The notes under the pieces are model-generated. The model was given only the letters and a program-made list of their open reading frames with translations, was not told the DNA's origin and did not search any database. From positions 1-64,000 of the forward strand of contig JAQURD010000007.1 in NCBI GenBank assembly GCA_028749115.1: a DNA stretch of 64,000 nucleotides. The letters run 5' to 3'. Origin of the DNA: Acidobacteriota bacterium (GTDB lineage: Bacteria; Acidobacteriota; Aminicenantia; Aminicenantales; Saccharicenantaceae). Below are positions 52,394-61,497 of the stretch, one piece after another (position 1 is the first letter of the stretch; every line of letters starts with the position of its first letter). Both the position numbers and the translations under genes were made by a program.

Positions 52394-54694
52394 ATGAAAA
52401 AAAAGATACTTGTTACTGGTCTAATTTTTCTTCTGTCTGCTCTGGCTATCTTTATTTTTCTGCCCCGAAAACCCAGCCGGTCAGGCTTACGGGCAGGCAA
52501 AGATTATAACGTTATCCTGATTACCATTGATACCCTCCGGGCTGATCGCCTCGGCTGCTACGGTTACACTCCAGATATAACACCAACCATCAATATCTGG
52601 GCAAAGGCAGGCATTCGCTTTGCCCGGTGTATTGCCCAGACGCCATTGACTCTCCCTTCTCACACCACCATCATGACCGGGACCATCCCTATCTTCCATG
52701 GAGTCAGAGACAATGGCGGCTTTGTTGTTCCGGACAAGCTTCAGACTCTGGCCGAGTCCTTTAAATCAGCCGGTTTTAAAACTGCTGCTTTTGTTTCAGC
52801 CTATGTGCTTGATGCCAGATGGGGACTTAGCCAGGGCTTTGATTATTATTTTGACAACTTTGATCTCGGCCGTTTTGAAAAAATATCCCTGGGAGAGGTT
52901 CAACGCCGGGCTGAAGATACCATCAACGAAACTTTATCCTGGCTGGATAAAAATAAACAGGATAAATTTTTTATCTGGATTCATCTTTATGATCCACATA
53001 CTCCTTACGACCCCCCGGAACCTTACCAGAGCCAGCTGGCTGACCGTCCCTATGCCGGAGAAATTGCTTATACTGATAGTCAGTTAGCCCGCCTGGAAAA
53101 TTACCTTCAGAACAACGGCTTGAAAAACAGGCTGTTTCTTATTGTGACTTCAGATCATGGTGAAAGTCTAGGACAGCATGGTGAAGCCACCCATGGATTT
53201 TTTGTCTATCAGGAAACTCTGCATGTCCCTTTGATTTTTGTGACTCCCTTCAGGCAATTTTCCGGAAAATCTTATTCAGGAACAGTCACTCTGGCTGATA
53301 TTATGCCCACAGCTCTCGAACTAAGCGGGGTGAAAATACCGGCAGAAGTCCAGGGGCAGAGCCTCGTCCGTTATTTTACCGGGCAGAAAACAACAGATGA
53401 CCGCCTGGCTTATGCTGAAACCTACTATCCCCGTTTTCATTATGGCTGGTCTGAACTTCGCAGTTTTCAGAACAACCGGTATAAGCTGATCCTGGCTCCG
53501 GTGCCTGAACTTTATGACCTGGTCAATGATCCAGAGGAAGAAAAAAATCTGGTCTACACCCAGAAAAAGGTCTATGAACAATTATTGACTCTATCCAGGA
53601 CATTCGAACAAAAGGCTAGCGAGAAAGCCATTCAAGCTGATTTCTCTTCTGTCGATGAAGACACCAGGGAAAGGTTAGCTGCCCTTGGTTACCTTGGCTC
53701 TTTCGTTGATCCGGCCAAACTAAAAGGCAAAAAACTGTCCGATCCCAAGGATAAGATTAATATTTTTAATGAAATCTCCAAAGCCAGGGAAACTGGCCTG
53801 TCAGGCAATTTTGACCAGGCTCTGGCTGATCTAAATAAAATCCTTCAGGAAGAGCCGACCATCAGCGATGGCTTTTTTGCTCTCGGTAATATCTATTTCA
53901 AGGCAAAAAGATTTAAGGAAGCAGTCAAAGCTTTCACTCAAGCTCTCGAGCTCAAACCCGATGATTCCTTTGCCATTATTAATGTGGCTAACTGCTATGC
54001 TGCCTCAGGACAGCTGGAAGAAGCTGAAAACTTCATCCTGGAACAGGTCAGGCAGGGGTTTGATGATCCTCAATTCTATCATGTCCTTGGCACTCTCTAT
54101 GCTCTTAGAGGAAAATATGATAAAGCTGGCCCCTATTTTGAAGAGTGCTTGAAAAAAAACCCGCGCTCAGCCTCAGCTCATAATGCTCTGGCTGCCATCT
54201 GTCTAAATCGCGATGATCTGGCCGGTGCAGAAAGACATCTGGCAGCAGCCCGGGAGTTGAATCCAGCTCTGCTTAACCTCCGCTATAATCTGGCTCAACT
54301 GCGGGAAAAGCAGAACAGGCTGGATGAGGCTACTGAACTTTACCAGCAGGAAATTGCTGATTCTCCTAACCATTTTAAAGCGCTTTTTAACCTGGCCCGG
54401 CTTTACCGCCTGGGACACCGGGAAGAGGAAGAACTCGAGGTGTTGCGCCAGGCCTTAAAAGCTGAGCCGTCTTTCCCTCTGACTTATTTTTACCTGGCCA
54501 GAATTTACCTTAACCAGGGTAGAAACCTCAACGAGGCCATCAGTCTGACCAGAAAAGGCCTTGAGTTAAAACCTGATAAGAAGAACCTGCCTTTGGGCTA
54601 CTTCCTACTGGCTGATCTCTATAACCGACTGGGCGATTATGGCCGCTCGGAAGAATATGCCAGAAAGGGACAGGATCTCTTAAAATCGCGCTAA
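52394..54694 (+). CDS. Sulfatase-superfamily hydrolase/transferase fused to TPR repeats
   Basis: A 766-residue membrane-anchored protein. N-terminal anchor (KILVTGLIFLLSALAIFIFL), then an alkaline-phosphatase-superfamily domain: VILITIDTLRADRLGCYGY (metal Asp pair), TPLTLPSHTTIMTGTIP (nucleophile region), LIVTSDHGESLGQHGEATHG (second metal site), TLADIMPTALELSGV. True sulfatases need C/S-x-P-x-R for formylglycine; here the spot reads TLPSH, so Thr/Ser acts as nucleophile if it is active, as in phosphodiesterases or phosphoethanolamine-type enzymes. Residues 470-766 are seven or more TPRs (FFALGNIYFKAKRFKEAVK, FYHVLGTLYALRGKYDKAG). The start at 52394 begins directly with the anchor. Confidence 0.83.
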   Translation: MKKKILVTGLIFLLSALAIFIFLPRKPSRSGLRAGKDYNVILITIDTLRADRLGCYGYTPDITPTINIWAKAGIRFARCIAQTPLTLPSHTTIMTGTIPIFHGVRDNGGFVVPDKLQTLAESFKSAGFKTAAFVSAYVLDARWGLSQGFDYYFDNFDLGRFEKISLGEVQRRAEDTINETLSWLDKNKQDKFFIWIHLYDPHTPYDPPEPYQSQLADRPYAGEIAYTDSQLARLENYLQNNGLKNRLFLIVTSDHGESLGQHGEATHGFFVYQETLHVPLIFVTPFRQFSGKSYSGTVTLADIMPTALELSGVKIPAEVQGQSLVRYFTGQKTTDDRLAYAETYYPRFHYGWSELRSFQNNRYKLILAPVPELYDLVNDPEEEKNLVYTQKKVYEQLLTLSRTFEQKASEKAIQADFSSVDEDTRERLAALGYLGSFVDPAKLKGKKLSDPKDKINIFNEISKARETGLSGNFDQALADLNKILQEEPTISDGFFALGNIYFKAKRFKEAVKAFTQALELKPDDSFAIINVANCYAASGQLEEAENFILEQVRQGFDDPQFYHVLGTLYALRGKYDKAGPYFEECLKKNPRSASAHNALAAICLNRDDLAGAERHLAAARELNPALLNLRYNLAQLREKQNRLDEATELYQQEIADSPNHFKALFNLARLYRLGHREEEELEVLRQALKAEPSFPLTYFYLARIYLNQGRNLNEAISLTRKGLELKPDKKNLPLGYFLLADLYNRLGDYGRSEEYARKGQDLLKSR

Positions 54695-54722
54695 GGCCGG
54701 CCTGACCCGGATAGCCTTTTTC

Positions 54723-54751
54723 TTGACAACCAGACTTCCCGAACTTATATT
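54723..54751 (+). promoter_or_regulatory. Sigma-70 promoter of the bifunctional nuclease gene
   Basis: TTGACA (54723-54728), 17-base spacer, TATATT (54746-54751); AGAGGGA precedes the ATG at 54779. Confidence 0.75.
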
Positions 54752-54778
54752 AAACTTGTCTTTAGAGGGAAAAAGACC

Positions 54779-55264
54779 ATGGAAATTATGATGAAAGTTG
54801 CTGCTCTGATGCCTGATCCGATGTCAAGGATGCCCATCCTTATTTTAAAAGATATTCAATCTGATCTTATTCTGCCCATCTGGATCGGCCTGTATGAAGC
54901 CAATGCTATTGCTATCAGCCTGGAAGGTGGAGTAACACCCCGCCCCATGACTCATGATCTGTTAAAAAACTTCCTGGATCAGGTGAATATTAAAGTGGAC
55001 AAGATAGTCATTAATGATGTCCGGGATAACACCTATTATGCAGTCATTTATTGCCGTCAGCATGATCTGTCCTATCTTATCGATGCCCGCCCTTCTGATG
55101 CCATTGCTCTGGCCCTGAGGACTAATTCCCCTATTTATGTAGATGAAGAAGTTATTAAGATGACCAAAAGCCCTGAACTCGGACAAAACCCCGAGGACTC
55201 TGAGAGATTAAGAAAGTTACTGGAAAGCCTTAAACCGGAAGACCTTGGCAAGTACAAGATGTGA
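54779..55264 (+). CDS. Bifunctional nuclease (BFN/DUF151) family protein
   Basis: A 161-residue protein of the DUF151 family. ILILKDIQSDLILPIWIG and EANAIAISLEGGVTPRPMTH form the first half, YYAVIYCR and LIDARPSDAIALALRTNSPI the second, all conserved blocks. Plant and mycobacterial relatives have RNase and DNase activity; in many bacteria the role is unknown. It has its own consensus promoter. The gene converges on the LptFG fusion 29 bases away. Confidence 0.9.
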   Translation: MEIMMKVAALMPDPMSRMPILILKDIQSDLILPIWIGLYEANAIAISLEGGVTPRPMTHDLLKNFLDQVNIKVDKIVINDVRDNTYYAVIYCRQHDLSYLIDARPSDAIALALRTNSPIYVDEEVIKMTKSPELGQNPEDSERLRKLLESLKPEDLGKYKM

Positions 55265-55293
55265 TATTCAATTGACTCTCCTGCCGGACGGGG

Positions 55294-57597
55294 TTAAGTC
55301 CTGACCTTAAATAAAAGATAAAAACCGATAAGCAGGAAAATTATCTGAGGGCTCCAGGCAGCCAGGCAGGGGATAATAACCCCTGCCTGCCCAAGGCTGC
55401 GAAAGACAGCCACTGTTTGCCAGAAAAGATAGCTTCCACCCAGAGCCAGGCCGAGAGGAAAAACAAAGAGTTTTTTTTGACTCAAGCCGGCGATGGCTAT
55501 GCCCATTAAAGTCAAAACAAAAACAGAAAAAGGAAAGGCGATTCTCAAGTGGGCTTCTACCCGGAAATTCCTGGCCTGGCTGCCGCTTCGCTCCAGGTCA
55601 TCACTATATTGACTAAGCTCAGTCAAAGTCATCAAAGCCGGCTCTTTCCATTCTTTAATAAACTGTTTTCGAGCGTCTGGCAGGCTTAGTTCGAAGGAGT
55701 CAAATCTGGAAAAAGGCAAATTCTCGCTGCCGGCCAACCTTTCCCAGCCAGGCTCAAGGCTCAGGCTATCTTCCCCTATTTTAGCCAGCGGGCTGAAGAT
55801 TATTCTTTTAAGCCTGCAGGGCTCATCCCCTGTTTGAAAGATAAACAGGCTACGGACAGTATTCTCTTCAGGGGAAGAGAGCTCATAATGAAAGAAACCG
55901 GGTAGATGATCATTTCTAAGCCAGTAACGGCTAAGATAACTAAAAGCCCGGCCGGGACGATCAGTTAACTCATTCCAGATTTTTTCTGCTTCGAAATTGC
56001 CGCGGACAGCCAATCTGTCCTGAAGGAAAAAGGCAGGCGGGATAAGAACTAGTGCTACCATCAGAAGCGGGGCTGTCAGGCGCCAGTAGCTTAAGCCAGA
56101 AGTAATCAGAGTTTGAATTTCATTTCGCCGGTAAAGAAAACTCAGGCAGAGAACTGATGCTATCAAAGCTGCCAGTTGAATGGCTTGAATGGCAAACTCT
56201 GGCAGTTTATACCAGATAAAAGAAAACAGGAGATGGGCCGGCTGATGACTTTCTCTAACTATTTCCCACCTGCTGAGAAAATTAAAAGCTGCCATGACAA
56301 ACAACAAAGCCAGAAAAATATAGATGAGGAGAGGGACAAATTTACTCAGAATATATCTATCCAGGAAAGTCAAAGTTGAGATATGCCAACCGCTTCTTCT
56401 TGATGATGGCTGGCGAGGCGAAGCAGCCACAGATTTGGCTGCTTTTTGATAAAGAGCTCTGAGGCGATAACTTCCGGGGAAAATCCCGGCCCGAGATTCC
56501 CGGCTGGCTGAAAAAAAAGCATATAATCCTGCCAGCAAAACCAGAGCATTGGGCAGCCAGAGTCCCAAAAAGGGGGCTATCTTGCCCGCCTGGGCCCGGG
56601 TCTGGCCGAAAACTAAAATCACATAATATACCGCCAGGACAACCAGGCTGACTCCATAACCTCCTGCCCGGCCTCCAGGCCATTTTCTCCAGCCAAGGCC
56701 CAATCCCAGAAAAGCAAAAAACAGACAGGCAGCCGGTAAACTGCATCTCCTGTTAAATTCAACTTTAAGAGCCAGGCTTTCCTGCCTGTTTTTTTCTGTC
56801 CCCAATTTTTTCCAGTCAGTTAGCAACTCTTTCAAACTCTTTTCCCTGTATCTCTTTTCAGGAGAAATTAAGGGAAAAAGCTTTTTCAGATCAATTAACT
56901 GTTCTTGTTTTTTAAACTCATTATAGGCTATGGTCTCAGGCTGGTTTAGATTAAACCGATAGCTAGATCCGTTAACCAGGGTAAGACCGGCTGTTTTTAA
57001 ATCAGCCCCCGGACGCATCTGGCCTGACTCAGCCAGCATGACCAGCATATTATCTTGCTCCTCTTTCTTGTACAGAAATATACCCTGCCAGTTCCCGGCC
57101 TCATCCTTCTGATGAACATAAATGACATGGCCCGGGAAAGATTCGGCAAACTGCCCGGCCTCAACTTGAAGATTAACCCGGTTAAAAACTGAATGAATCA
57201 TCGTCTGGAGCCATTCATAATTTGCCCGAGGAGCAAGCCAGAAAGTGAACAATAAAGTTACCAGCGAAAGAATCAGTGCCAGTCTCATCACTGGTTTGAA
57301 TAATTGTCCGGGGCTGACACCCATGAGCTTTAGTGCTTCTATCTCTCCATCGGCATTAAGATGAGCCAGTCCTCCTAGCAGCCCGGCCATAAAAGCCAGA
57401 GGAATAGCCAGAGTCAGAATTGAGGGCAGTGATAAGAAGAGAACTTTTAAGACTACAGCCAGCGGTACCCTTTTGTTGATAAAAACATCCGTCAGGTAAA
57501 AGATATCATTCAACAGAAAAAGCAGGACAATCAAACCAAGAGCAATCAAGAAAGAGGTGATAACCTCCTTCAGCAGGTAGCGATTAAGGATTTTCAT
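55294..57597 (-). CDS. lptFG: Fused LptF-LptG lipopolysaccharide export permease
   Basis: A 767-residue membrane protein containing two complete LptF/LptG-type units. Unit one (1-365): MKILNRYLLKEVITSFLIAL, LFLSLPSILTLAIPLAFMAG, the periplasmic beta-jellyroll (residues 130-240, VIYVHQKDE ... YRFNLNQPETI) and three closing membrane helices. A 45-residue basic linker (SASRESRAGI ... SSRRSG) leads to unit two (from about 410): LTFLDRYILSKFVPLLIYIF, YKLPEFAIQAIQLAALIASV, another jellyroll and three helices ending FYLLFKV. In E. coli these are separate LptF and LptG that pair and work with LptB. Both units keep the membrane-cytoplasm coupling helix. Confidence 0.85.
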   Translation of the reverse strand: MKILNRYLLKEVITSFLIALGLIVLLFLLNDIFYLTDVFINKRVPLAVVLKVLFLSLPSILTLAIPLAFMAGLLGGLAHLNADGEIEALKLMGVSPGQLFKPVMRLALILSLVTLLFTFWLAPRANYEWLQTMIHSVFNRVNLQVEAGQFAESFPGHVIYVHQKDEAGNWQGIFLYKKEEQDNMLVMLAESGQMRPGADLKTAGLTLVNGSSYRFNLNQPETIAYNEFKKQEQLIDLKKLFPLISPEKRYREKSLKELLTDWKKLGTEKNRQESLALKVEFNRRCSLPAACLFFAFLGLGLGWRKWPGGRAGGYGVSLVVLAVYYVILVFGQTRAQAGKIAPFLGLWLPNALVLLAGLYAFFSASRESRAGIFPGSYRLRALYQKAAKSVAASPRQPSSRRSGWHISTLTFLDRYILSKFVPLLIYIFLALLFVMAAFNFLSRWEIVRESHQPAHLLFSFIWYKLPEFAIQAIQLAALIASVLCLSFLYRRNEIQTLITSGLSYWRLTAPLLMVALVLIPPAFFLQDRLAVRGNFEAEKIWNELTDRPGRAFSYLSRYWLRNDHLPGFFHYELSSPEENTVRSLFIFQTGDEPCRLKRIIFSPLAKIGEDSLSLEPGWERLAGSENLPFSRFDSFELSLPDARKQFIKEWKEPALMTLTELSQYSDDLERSGSQARNFRVEAHLRIAFPFSVFVLTLMGIAIAGLSQKKLFVFPLGLALGGSYLFWQTVAVFRSLGQAGVIIPCLAAWSPQIIFLLIGFYLLFKVRT

Positions 57598-57662
57598 TTA
57601 AAACTTTTGGTTCAGAACTTTTTCTGCTGAGGTTAATATATCATAAGCCAGAAACAGAACTC

Positions 57663-57702
57663 AAAAAAAAGGCCGCCTCGGGGTAAGCCCGAAAGCGGCC
57701 TT
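57663..57702 (-). terminator. Rho-independent terminator of groESL
   Basis: On the minus strand AAGGCCGC (57695-57702) pairs with GCGGCCTT (57669-57676 with the following bases), enclosing an 18-base loop that itself contains CGGG/CCCG, and is followed by at least six T. Confidence 0.85.
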
Positions 57703-57730
57703 AATTAAATTCCCGGTTGCCCGGCTTTGC

Positions 57731-59347
57731 TCAGTACATGTCAGCCGGCGGAGTTGGATAGTTCGGCTTCTTCTCTTCTTCCGGTATTTCGGTTACACAA
57801 CCCTCAGTCGTCAGCAGCAGGCCAGCTATACTGGCAGCATTCTGCAGAGCTGTTCTGACTACCTTAGTCGGATCAACGATTCCAGACTTGATCAGATCTT
57901 CATATTTTTCAGTTAGAGCATTAAAACCCATATCCTGTTTCATCTCTTTGACTTTCTCAACTACAATCGAACCTTCAAAACCGGCATTGGTCGCAATCTG
58001 GCGAATTGGCTCTTCGATGGCCCGGCGAATGATTTGAAGACCGATCTGCATATCACCGTCGAGATTAAGTTTATCAAGAGCCTTCTGGCAACGCAGGAGA
58101 GCCACTCCTCCGCCAGGGACGATTCCTTCTTCCACTGCCGCCTTAGTAGCATGCATGGCATCTTCTACCCTGGCTTTCTTATCTTTAAGTTCGGTCTCGG
58201 TAGCAGCTCCGACTTTAATCAGAGCAACACCACCAACCATCTTGGCCAGTCTTTCCTGCAGCTTTTCACGATCATAATCAGAAGTCGTATCCTCAATCTG
58301 AGCTCTGATCTGCTTGATTCTGGCCTGAATATCACTGGTTTTGCCTTTGCCTTCGACAATAGTCGTATTATCTTTATCAATGACCACTTTGGCTGCTTCA
58401 CCCAGCCAGTCTAAAGTCACGTTTTCCAGTTTAACACCGATATCTTCGGTGATAACCCGGCCGCCAGTCAGCACAGCGATATCTTCCAGCATAGCCTTAC
58501 GCCTGTCGCCAAAGCCCGGAGCTTTGACCGCACAGCACATCAGCGTCCCTTTAAGCTTGTTAACTACCAGAGTAGCTAGGGCTTCACCTTCAACCTCTTC
58601 TGCCACCACCATCAAGGAACGGCCCATCTTAGCTACACTTTCCAGAAGAGGCAGAAACTCCCTCAGGTTAGATATTTTCTTTTCATAAAGCAGAATCAGG
58701 GGATTTTCCAGGACACATTCCATCCGTTCAGGATCAGTCACAAAGTAAGGAGAAAGATAACCCCGGTCAAACTGCATGCCTTCAACAAACTCCAGAGTCG
58801 TTTCCAGCCCTTTGGCTTCTTCCACTGTGATGACACCATCCTTGCCAACTTTTTCCATAGCTTCGGCAATGATTTTGCCAATAGACTCATCATTATTGGC
58901 AGAAATGGCGCCGACCTGAGCAATCATCTCTCCAGTGACTTCGCGGCTCATATTTTTTAGCTCTTTAACCACTTCTTCAACTGTCCGGTCGATGCCCTTT
59001 TTAATCAAATTGGAATTCCGGCCGGCAGTCACATGCTTAATTCCTTCACTGTAGATAGTCTGAGCCAGCACTGTCGCTGTTGTTGTTCCATCACCGGCTA
59101 TATCTGAAGTTTTTGAAGCAACTTCTTTCACTAACTGAGCGCCCATATTTTCCCAGGGATCCTTGAGATCAATTTCTTTAGCGACACTGACACCATCTCT
59201 GGTGCTCGTCGGAGAACCAAATTTTTTATCAAGGATAATATTCCTTCCTCTCGGGCCAAGGGTTGATTTAACCACATTGCTTAAGATATTAACACCCCTT
59301 AAGAGGGCCTGCCTCGCTTCATCTCCAAGCATTATTTGTTTAGCCAT
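57731..59347 (-). CDS. groL: Chaperonin GroEL (Hsp60)
   Basis: A 538-residue chaperonin. The ATP site [35 protein letters not shown] and GGGVALLR, the apical domain ([19 protein letters not shown]) and the equatorial C-terminus are intact. The usual flexible Gly-Gly-Met tail is missing: the protein ends [16 protein letters not shown], shorter and proline-rich. Folds proteins in the GroES-capped cavity. Cotranscribed with groES 18 bases upstream under CIRCE control and ended by a strong terminator. AGGAGG precedes the ATG. Confidence 0.97.
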   Translation of the reverse strand: MAKQIMLGDEARQALLRGVNILSNVVKSTLGPRGRNIILDKKFGSPTSTRDGVSVAKEIDLKDPWENMGAQLVKEVASKTSDIAGDGTTTATVLAQTIYSEGIKHVTAGRNSNLIKKGIDRTVEEVVKELKNMSREVTGEMIAQVGAISANNDESIGKIIAEAMEKVGKDGVITVEEAKGLETTLEFVEGMQFDRGYLSPYFVTDPERMECVLENPLILLYEKKISNLREFLPLLESVAKMGRSLMVVAEEVEGEALATLVVNKLKGTLMCCAVKAPGFGDRRKAMLEDIAVLTGGRVITEDIGVKLENVTLDWLGEAAKVVIDKDNTTIVEGKGKTSDIQARIKQIRAQIEDTTSDYDREKLQERLAKMVGGVALIKVGAATETELKDKKARVEDAMHATKAAVEEGIVPGGGVALLRCQKALDKLNLDGDMQIGLQIIRRAIEEPIRQIATNAGFEGSIVVEKVKEMKQDMGFNALTEKYEDLIKSGIVDPTKVVRTALQNAASIAGLLLTTEGCVTEIPEEEKKPNYPTPPADMY

Positions 59348-59365
59348 TGTTTACCTCCTTATTTT

Positions 59366-59656
59366 TCATCTGTTAATAATTGCCAGAATTTCATCTTCCC
59401 GGACGATCAGGTGTTCAACACCGTCAATAGTAACTTCAGTTCCGCTGTATTTCCCAATAAGCACCCGATCACCCTTTTTGACGCTTAACGGAATTGTTTT
59501 GCCGCTATCATTTACTCTGCCAGAGCCAGCCTCAATTACCTCTGCTTCCTGTGGTTTCTCCTTGGCTGTGTCGGGAATTATAATGCTGCCCCGTTTTACT
59601 TCCTGTTCCTCCAGTCTTCTCAAGAGAACTCGATCATACAAAGGTTGAATCTTCAT
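59366..59656 (-). CDS. groS: Co-chaperonin GroES
   Basis: A 96-residue co-chaperonin. [20 protein letters not shown] starts the barrel, [20 protein letters not shown] is the mobile loop that contacts GroEL, and [20 protein letters not shown] the C-terminal half. Typical length. AAGGAGG lies six bases before the ATG. First gene of the heat-shock operon. Confidence 0.97.
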   Translation of the reverse strand: MKIQPLYDRVLLRRLEEQEVKRGSIIIPDTAKEKPQEAEVIEAGSGRVNDSGKTIPLSVKKGDRVLIGKYSGTEVTIDGVEHLIVREDEILAIINR

Positions 59657-59681
59657 GTTTACCTCCTTTTCAGAATTTAAA

Positions 59682-59708
59682 TTAGCACTCTCATCTGAAA
59701 ACTGCTAA
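59682..59708. promoter_or_regulatory. CIRCE element (HrcA operator) of groESL
   Basis: On the plus strand TTAGCACTC (59682-59690), nine-base spacer, AACTGCTAA (59700-59708). Read on the coding strand, the downstream arm GAGTGCTAA is perfect and the upstream arm TTAGCAGTT matches 7 of 9. It lies right at the start of transcription, so HrcA repression of groESL is expected. Confidence 0.9.
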
Positions 59709-59737
59709 ATTATAAAATATGGCAAAAATGTTGTCAA
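59709..59737 (-). promoter_or_regulatory. Consensus sigma-70 promoter of groESL
   Basis: On the minus strand TTGACA (59732-59737), 17-base spacer, TATAAT (59709-59714), both perfect; the CIRCE element abuts the -10. Confidence 0.92.
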
Positions 59738-59778
59738 GAGCCGAACACTATGATTTTAGCAGACTGAGACAGGGACTG

Positions 59779-60015
59779 CTACTTCTTCAGTTTAATTTTC
59801 AGGACTTTAAACCGGTTGTGGAGGGTATTCCGGTGGACACCAAGAGCCTGGGCAATTTTGGTCTTATTTCCTTTATAGCGGGCACTGGCTGTCTCGATAT
59901 AGATTTTTTCAAACTCAGCCTGTGCTTCTTTTAGATGGATTTCCTTTTCTATCATATCAGAAATAAGATTTACTAACTTCTGGTGAATATTAAGCTCCTC
60001 AAATTTCTTGCCCAT
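59779..60015 (-). CDS. Stand-alone Fis-type helix-turn-helix protein
   Basis: A 78-residue protein made mostly of a helical N-terminus (IHQKLVNLISDMIEKEIHLK) and a Fis-family helix-turn-helix, EAQAEFEKIYIETASARYKG then TKIAQALGVHRNTLHNRFK, the same pattern as the DNA-binding end of sigma-54 activators (bacterial enhancer-binding proteins). It has no receiver or AAA+ domain. It probably acts as a Fis-like DNA-bending or regulatory protein. Its start overlaps the end of cvpA by 17 bases, so it is cotranscribed with cvpA and the PHP gene. Confidence 0.8.
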   Translation of the reverse strand: MGKKFEELNIHQKLVNLISDMIEKEIHLKEAQAEFEKIYIETASARYKGNKTKIAQALGVHRNTLHNRFKVLKIKLKK

Positions 60016-60535
60016 CCTCGACTCCTTTCCCCTGAAACTTTCTCCAATTTTCGTTAAATCTGTCTTTCAAGTCCCTGGGAATCAAACCGACCATGACCTT
60101 GGAAACTCTAAGGCAGGCCGGTGCCAATTTTGAGCTAATCAGAGCTGGCCGGTCGAAATCAAAAACAAACATGGCCATAACAATGACAGCACAGATTAGC
60201 AGGCCCTTAATCAGCCCGAAGGCCGCCCCGGTGGCATGATTGAACAGGCTGAGGGGCCCTTTCATTAATTTGCCGAGTAGAATACCCAGGAGCCAGCTCA
60301 GCAGGACAATAAGGATAAAAATTATCAAAAAACTCAGGCAGTTTCTTAAGAAATCAGAGCTCACCCATGAATGAAGCTTCCACGATAGCCATGAATAATT
60401 TCTCGAGGCAATGACCAGGCCAACTATTACTCCAGCCAGACCCAAAACCTGACGGATAAGGCCTTTCACCAAACCTATGACAAAGGTCAGTAATAAAATG
60501 ATAATAAGAATAATATCAAGCCAGTTAAGATGCAT
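59999..60535 (-). CDS. cvpA: CvpA-family membrane protein
   Basis: A 178-residue protein with four membrane helices (residues 7-25, 30-48, 64-86, 105-125). NWLDIILIIILLLTFVIGLV with KGLIRQVLGLAGVIVGLVIA is the CvpA start and NHATGAAFGLIKGLLICAV the signature third-fourth helix region. CvpA proteins affect colicin V export and envelope stress in E. coli; general role unclear. Its ATG shares one base with the PHP gene stop. Confidence 0.87.
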   Translation of the reverse strand: MHLNWLDIILIIILLLTFVIGLVKGLIRQVLGLAGVIVGLVIASRNYSWLSWKLHSWVSSDFLRNCLSFLIIFILIVLLSWLLGILLGKLMKGPLSLFNHATGAAFGLIKGLLICAVIVMAMFVFDFDRPALISSKLAPACLRVSKVMVGLIPRDLKDRFNENWRKFQGKGVEDGQEI

Positions 60536-61428
60536 TAAGCTCTGCTTCTCCTTTCTCTTAATTTGTTGACCATGTCATAGCTTCCTTCTTTAATCAGCCC
60601 GAAGTAAACGCTAGGCTTAATCTGGCCATGGAAATCAGATCCGGCGGTAACTACCAGGTCAAGCTCTTCTGCCAGAGAACGGTATAGCCCGACTTGCTCC
60701 GGCTGATGATAGGAAGTATAGACCTCCAGCCCCTGAAGTCCAAGAGATTTCAGGAAAATCAGATCCTGCCGGGTTGTTCGCTGGAAATAAGCTCCTGGAT
60801 GAGACAGTACAGGAACCCCGCCAGTCTCTGGTGCCAGGCGTAAGACTTCTTCAAGAGAAATATGGTTTTTAGGCACAAATGCTGGTCCCCCCTCGCTAAA
60901 ATAATCCTGATAGAATAGAAAGGGAGCATAGGGCTGGCCCTGGCTGTCATAATATTTTTTCAGCAGAGGATGTTCGCGGCTTTCCGGTTTGTCAAGCAAG
61001 ATTCTGGCAATCTTCACGCCGAGAGGAGGAATCCCGTTTGATTTTTCCCAGATTTCTTCCCAGTCGAGGCTAACTCCCTGCTTTTTCAATAATTCTATCC
61101 GCGTTTTAGCCTCTCTAAGCCTTGATTGAGTCATGGAATCTATTATGTAGCGAAGTGCCTGACTCTGCCAGTTGACCAGGGGAAGTTGCAGGTGGAATTC
61201 ACGCCTGTCAAAGACAGTGGTAATTTCAATGCTGGGAATAACTTCCAGGCCGGCCTTTTCTCCCGCTTTAATTGCCTCAGGATAAGCTTCAACCGTATCG
61301 TGGTCAGCGATAGCTATGGCTCTAAACCCATGATTCCTGGCCATCGAAACCAGCTCAGCCGGTGAAAAATCGCCATCACAACTAAAATGTGAATGAATAT
61401 GAAGATCAACCACTCCCTCATCTATCAT
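60535..61428 (-). CDS. PHP-domain phosphoesterase (YciV/RNase AM-like)
   Basis: A 297-residue metal-dependent phosphoesterase. VDLHIHSHFSCDGDFSPAEL holds the first metal triad, IAIADHDTVEAY the second, VIPSIEIT the Glu, VLSHPGAYF and VTAGSDFHG the last His/Asp ligands. This matches 3',5'-nucleoside bisphosphate phosphatase and the 5'-3' exonuclease RNase AM. It heads the run PHP-cvpA-Fis-like, each with overlapping starts and stops. Confidence 0.88.
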   Translation of the reverse strand: MIDEGVVDLHIHSHFSCDGDFSPAELVSMARNHGFRAIAIADHDTVEAYPEAIKAGEKAGLEVIPSIEITTVFDRREFHLQLPLVNWQSQALRYIIDSMTQSRLREAKTRIELLKKQGVSLDWEEIWEKSNGIPPLGVKIARILLDKPESREHPLLKKYYDSQGQPYAPFLFYQDYFSEGGPAFVPKNHISLEEVLRLAPETGGVPVLSHPGAYFQRTTRQDLIFLKSLGLQGLEVYTSYHQPEQVGLYRSLAEELDLVVTAGSDFHGQIKPSVYFGLIKEGSYDMVNKLRERRSRA

Positions 61429-61497
61429 TTTATTCTTCTTATTTTTTATTCTTATTTTCTAATTTTCTAAAAATTAGTCCGGGTTCATTTCTGTTAA

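Noticed and set aside
59163-59648. A 161-codon plus-strand frame opposite groEL-groES
   Set aside because: Pure antisense of two highly conserved genes, Ser/Leu-rich as expected for such shadows.
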